A DNA stretch of 64,000 bases from Ananas comosus. Lineage: Eukaryota > Streptophyta > Magnoliopsida > Poales > Bromeliaceae. The number at the start of each line of letters is the position of its first letter. The stretch's first letter is position 1. The position numbers and the translations under genes are program-made. The notes below the pieces were generated by a model that was not told the DNA's origin, ran no database searches, and saw only the letters and a program-made list of their open reading frames with translations. Below are positions 61,440 through 64,000 of the stretch, one piece after another. The stretch lies in contig NC_033633.1 of assembly GCF_001540865.1 (NCBI RefSeq), positions 372,001-436,000 of the forward strand, given 5' to 3'.

Positions 61440-62430
61440 ATATATTCCATATTTAAAGAGTCTTCAGTACATATTTCTTGAATATTTGAGCATATTCTTC
61501 GAATGACCATGAGCGTAATAAATGATTGTCATATGCAGAGACAAAATGGGCAAATAATTGCATAAATCTGTATAGAGAACTTTCAACTAATAAGAAAATT
61601 ATTGTAGGTATATTTCATATCGGAATGTGCATCTTGCGCTTTTAAATTTAAAAATTAATACAATTAATTTAAAATCTTACTAAAAAATATATAATTATAT
61701 AAAAAGATTATTATTAAATCAGATTAAAATTATTGTGCAAATTTTATACCCATTTATATATGGACAAAAATTGTATGGGCATCGTTCCCAAACTAGAAGT
61801 TTGGGGACGAAGCAAATGGGTGCAACGTGGCTGCACGCGCCCATCCTCGCCCTGCCCTACAAGGAAAAAACGGAAAGTAAAAAAACGTAGGCCTCAATGT
61901 TGAGAGAGAGAGAAAAAAGTTGACGGAGAGGAAGGGAGGGTAAGGATGCGTGCGTGCCGGCCACACGGCACCCATCCATATCATTCCCAAATTAGAGTAG
62001 GAATGTTTGGGAACGATGTCTATATAATTTTTATCCCTTATATATTATAGACTCCATATACGGACAGTGTACTTGAATGTTTGGCTCCAAATGAACTATG
62101 CAATGCGCGTAATAATTGATTGCCACGTGCATATATAGAAGATGGCCAAATAGATGCAGAAAACAGTATGGAGGGCTCTCAACTACAGGTCATTTTAATA
62201 TTCCCTCATCTCTAAATAATTTACCATTAGGTTTAATAGTTTTAGTCAATTTTTAGTAAATAAAACTTGGATAATTAAGAGTTAGAAGCTAGCAAACCTG
62301 TTAAATTCAATAAAATATATAATTTAACTAACAAATAACTCAAATTGAAAAAGACAACGAGATATCAACAAATTATTAGTTGAGGGACCCATATCAATAT
62401 ATTCCATATTTGAGGAGTTTTCAGTACATA
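61440..62430. repeat. Tandem duplication, copy B
   Basis: Second copy of the unit above. The offset is about 1060 bp at its start and about 960 bp at its end, so small indels have accumulated. The copies are clearly alike but not identical. Confidence 0.8.
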
Positions 62431-62501
62431 TTTATTGAAATAATTGCAGTTGGTTTCTGCTGCGACAAGGTAACTTTCAAGCACACTACTTTTTGGGCGG
62501 A

Positions 62502-62657
62502 TTACTGACCATTCCTAACGCAAGTGACTACGAGTTTAGTGGTTAGTAGCCGAGGTTTTAAATTCGAAGCCTAATTACTTCATATTTTTAACTAAATTTC
62601 TTTGAGAAAAAAAATGAAGGAAATAAATAGCATACTAGCTTTTTCTCTAAAAAAAAA
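62502..62657 (+). mobile_element. tRNA-derived SINE, diverged
   Basis: A-box and B-box regions (TTAAATTCGAAGCCTAATTA) and the A tail are recognisable but diverged. Target duplication ACTTTTTGG(G/A)CGGA, 13 of 14 bases, flanks it (62488-62501 and 62658-62671). It appears to be the oldest datable copy here. Confidence 0.75.
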
Positions 62658-62671
62658 ACTTTTTGGACGGA

Positions 62672-63558
62672 CTAGAAGCATTGCTATATATTTGACATCT
62701 TACCAACCACACAAAATATAACATGTGGGATTAATCAGCATATACTATATGCATAAAAAGTACAAGGGAGGAAAAGTGCCACTTAAATTATTGAAGGATA
62801 TTTTTCATAATAAAATTTTACAAAATAATCAATACTCGCCATGCATTAAATACAATATTTTCACGTATGCTCCTGGAAAAGCACTTACTTATCATAATAT
62901 TTATACTTGGTGAGGAATTAGTGGATGCAATTCAAGGGGTTAGTTTGGTTTTCAAATAGAAAATTGTTTGGGCATATGTTAGCGCGGATTTAGAGGAGTG
63001 TATATGTGAAACAATAAAAGAAATTAAAAGAAAAAAATCTTTTTGGCCTTAAACTAAAAGTTTATATTTCGGGTTATCAAAAAAGGAATTGATATAGACC
63101 ACCAAAGTAAATTTTACTACTGCCACAGTAAAAGCGTTCTTCACCTTATGTCTAGGTACATGTCTATCCTAACAATATCAAAACTTGTTTTGGTAAATAT
63201 CAATTCTCAATCATAAAAATGAGAAGGTTTGGGCCCTAAGAGAGCTGACAAGTGGTTAGGCTCAGATAGTATTGGGCCCATGCACAGATTCGACATGTGT
63301 TACACTTAGACTAGGCCTGATGTTGGGTAGCATTGGACCCATGTGTTACACTTAGATTCGACGTGTGTTGCATAACCTTTTCACCAAAATAAGAAATAAT
63401 GATAAAATTTAAGAAAAAGATAATTTTATTAGTGAATTTTGAAAAAAAAAAAAATTTCTTTGATTATAATCATCCCATTTGATAGAAAAAATAGAAAAGA
63501 ATGGATTAGGGTTAGTTAAATTTGATTTATTTATTAAAAGATAATTAATTTAAAAAAA
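62672..63558. repeat. Copy of lectin gene 3' flank, without a lectin
   Basis: From about 62883 (ACTTACTTATCATAATATTT) to 63530 the DNA follows the lectin 1 3' flank (48510-49230). No lectin coding sequence lies directly upstream. The first 200 bp are unremarkable. Confidence 0.65.
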
Positions 63559-63920
63559 GGGATAACTTCAAAAACCCCCCTTGTGGTTTCCAACTTTCTC
63601 ACTTTAGTACCCTGTGGTTTAAAGTGTATCAATTTGCCCCCCTGTGATTTTGTTTTTATTTTTTCTATAGCTTTTTTCTTAATATTTCGTTAAATTATAT
63701 GCAAAAAAACATCAGATATCCATCTAGATTTATCGAATATTTATTTTAGTACCCTTTAATTTTAATTTTGTTACTGATTTGAGAAAAAAAAAACAATAAA
63801 ATTGATTAAAAAAAAAAGAGAAAAACGAAATCACAGGGGGGCAAATTGATACACTTTAAACCACAGGGTACTAAAGTGAGAAAGTTGGAAACCACAGGGG
63901 GGGTTTTTGAAGTTTTCCCT
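63559..63920. mobile_element. MITE with about 95-bp inverted arms
   Basis: Left end GGGATAACTTCAAAAACCCC and right end its complement (GGGGTTTTTGAAGTTTTCCC). The arms continue through CACTTTAGTACCCTGTGGTT and its complement. It is the same family as 23140-23734 but shorter and cleaner. Confidence 0.8.
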
Positions 63921-64000
63921 AAAAAAATTAAATCATGTTGATTTATAATTTAAAATCTTATAAAAAAATAAAATCAAATCAAAATTTATAAGAATATATA

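Overview
This is a plant nuclear DNA window. Genes have GT-AG introns, intergenic DNA is AT-rich, and there are many TA and GA/TC microsatellites, MITEs, SINEs and solo LTRs. Two GNA-type (monocot mannose-binding) lectin genes point to a monocot. A bromeliad such as pineapple would fit, but that is an inference. No bacterial or organellar features were seen.

Layout. 1-12 kb is gene-poor. It carries a cluster of foldback MITEs nested in TA microsatellites (4.5-6.96 kb), an AT-rich hAT-like MITE (3.4-4.2 kb) and a Mutator-like element with a 9-bp target duplication and a GC-rich interior (10.97-11.61 kb). A two-exon gene for a 79-residue secreted cysteine-rich peptide follows at 12.07-12.55 kb. 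RPN11, the proteasome lid deubiquitinase, lies on the minus strand at 14.83-18.09 kb in six exons. A decayed Rab GTPase first exon sits 650 bp away, facing the other direction. 18.9-28.4 kb is repeat-rich and includes a 3.3-kb composite element with terminal inverted repeats and one N.

The right half starts with an NPF (NRT1/PTR) transporter in four exons (28.46-31.66 kb). Next come a 546-bp solo LTR, an NAA38/LSMD1-like LSM protein (35.19 kb), a fragment of a glyoxal-oxidase-like C-terminal domain (minus, 36.2-36.6 kb) and a three-exon PP1 catalytic subunit (37.14-40.10 kb). From about 41.8 kb to the end is a segmentally duplicated lectin locus. Unit 1 (about 41.85-49.2 kb) holds a lectin gene with two altered mannose sites. 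Unit 2 (from about 49.87 kb) holds a lectin gene with all three sites intact. Each unit was then hit by different insertions: a LINE fragment, a foldback element with a 9-copy 120-bp repeat and a MULE-like hairpin element in unit 1; a 3.9-kb solo LTR and a tRNA-derived SINE in unit 2. The 3' flank of unit 2 appears displaced to 62.9-63.5 kb.

The housekeeping genes (RPN11, PP1, NAA38) do not form a shared pathway; they are ordinary neighbours. The unusual content is the transposon architecture and the lectin duplication. All product calls rest on reading translated motifs. No database search was run.
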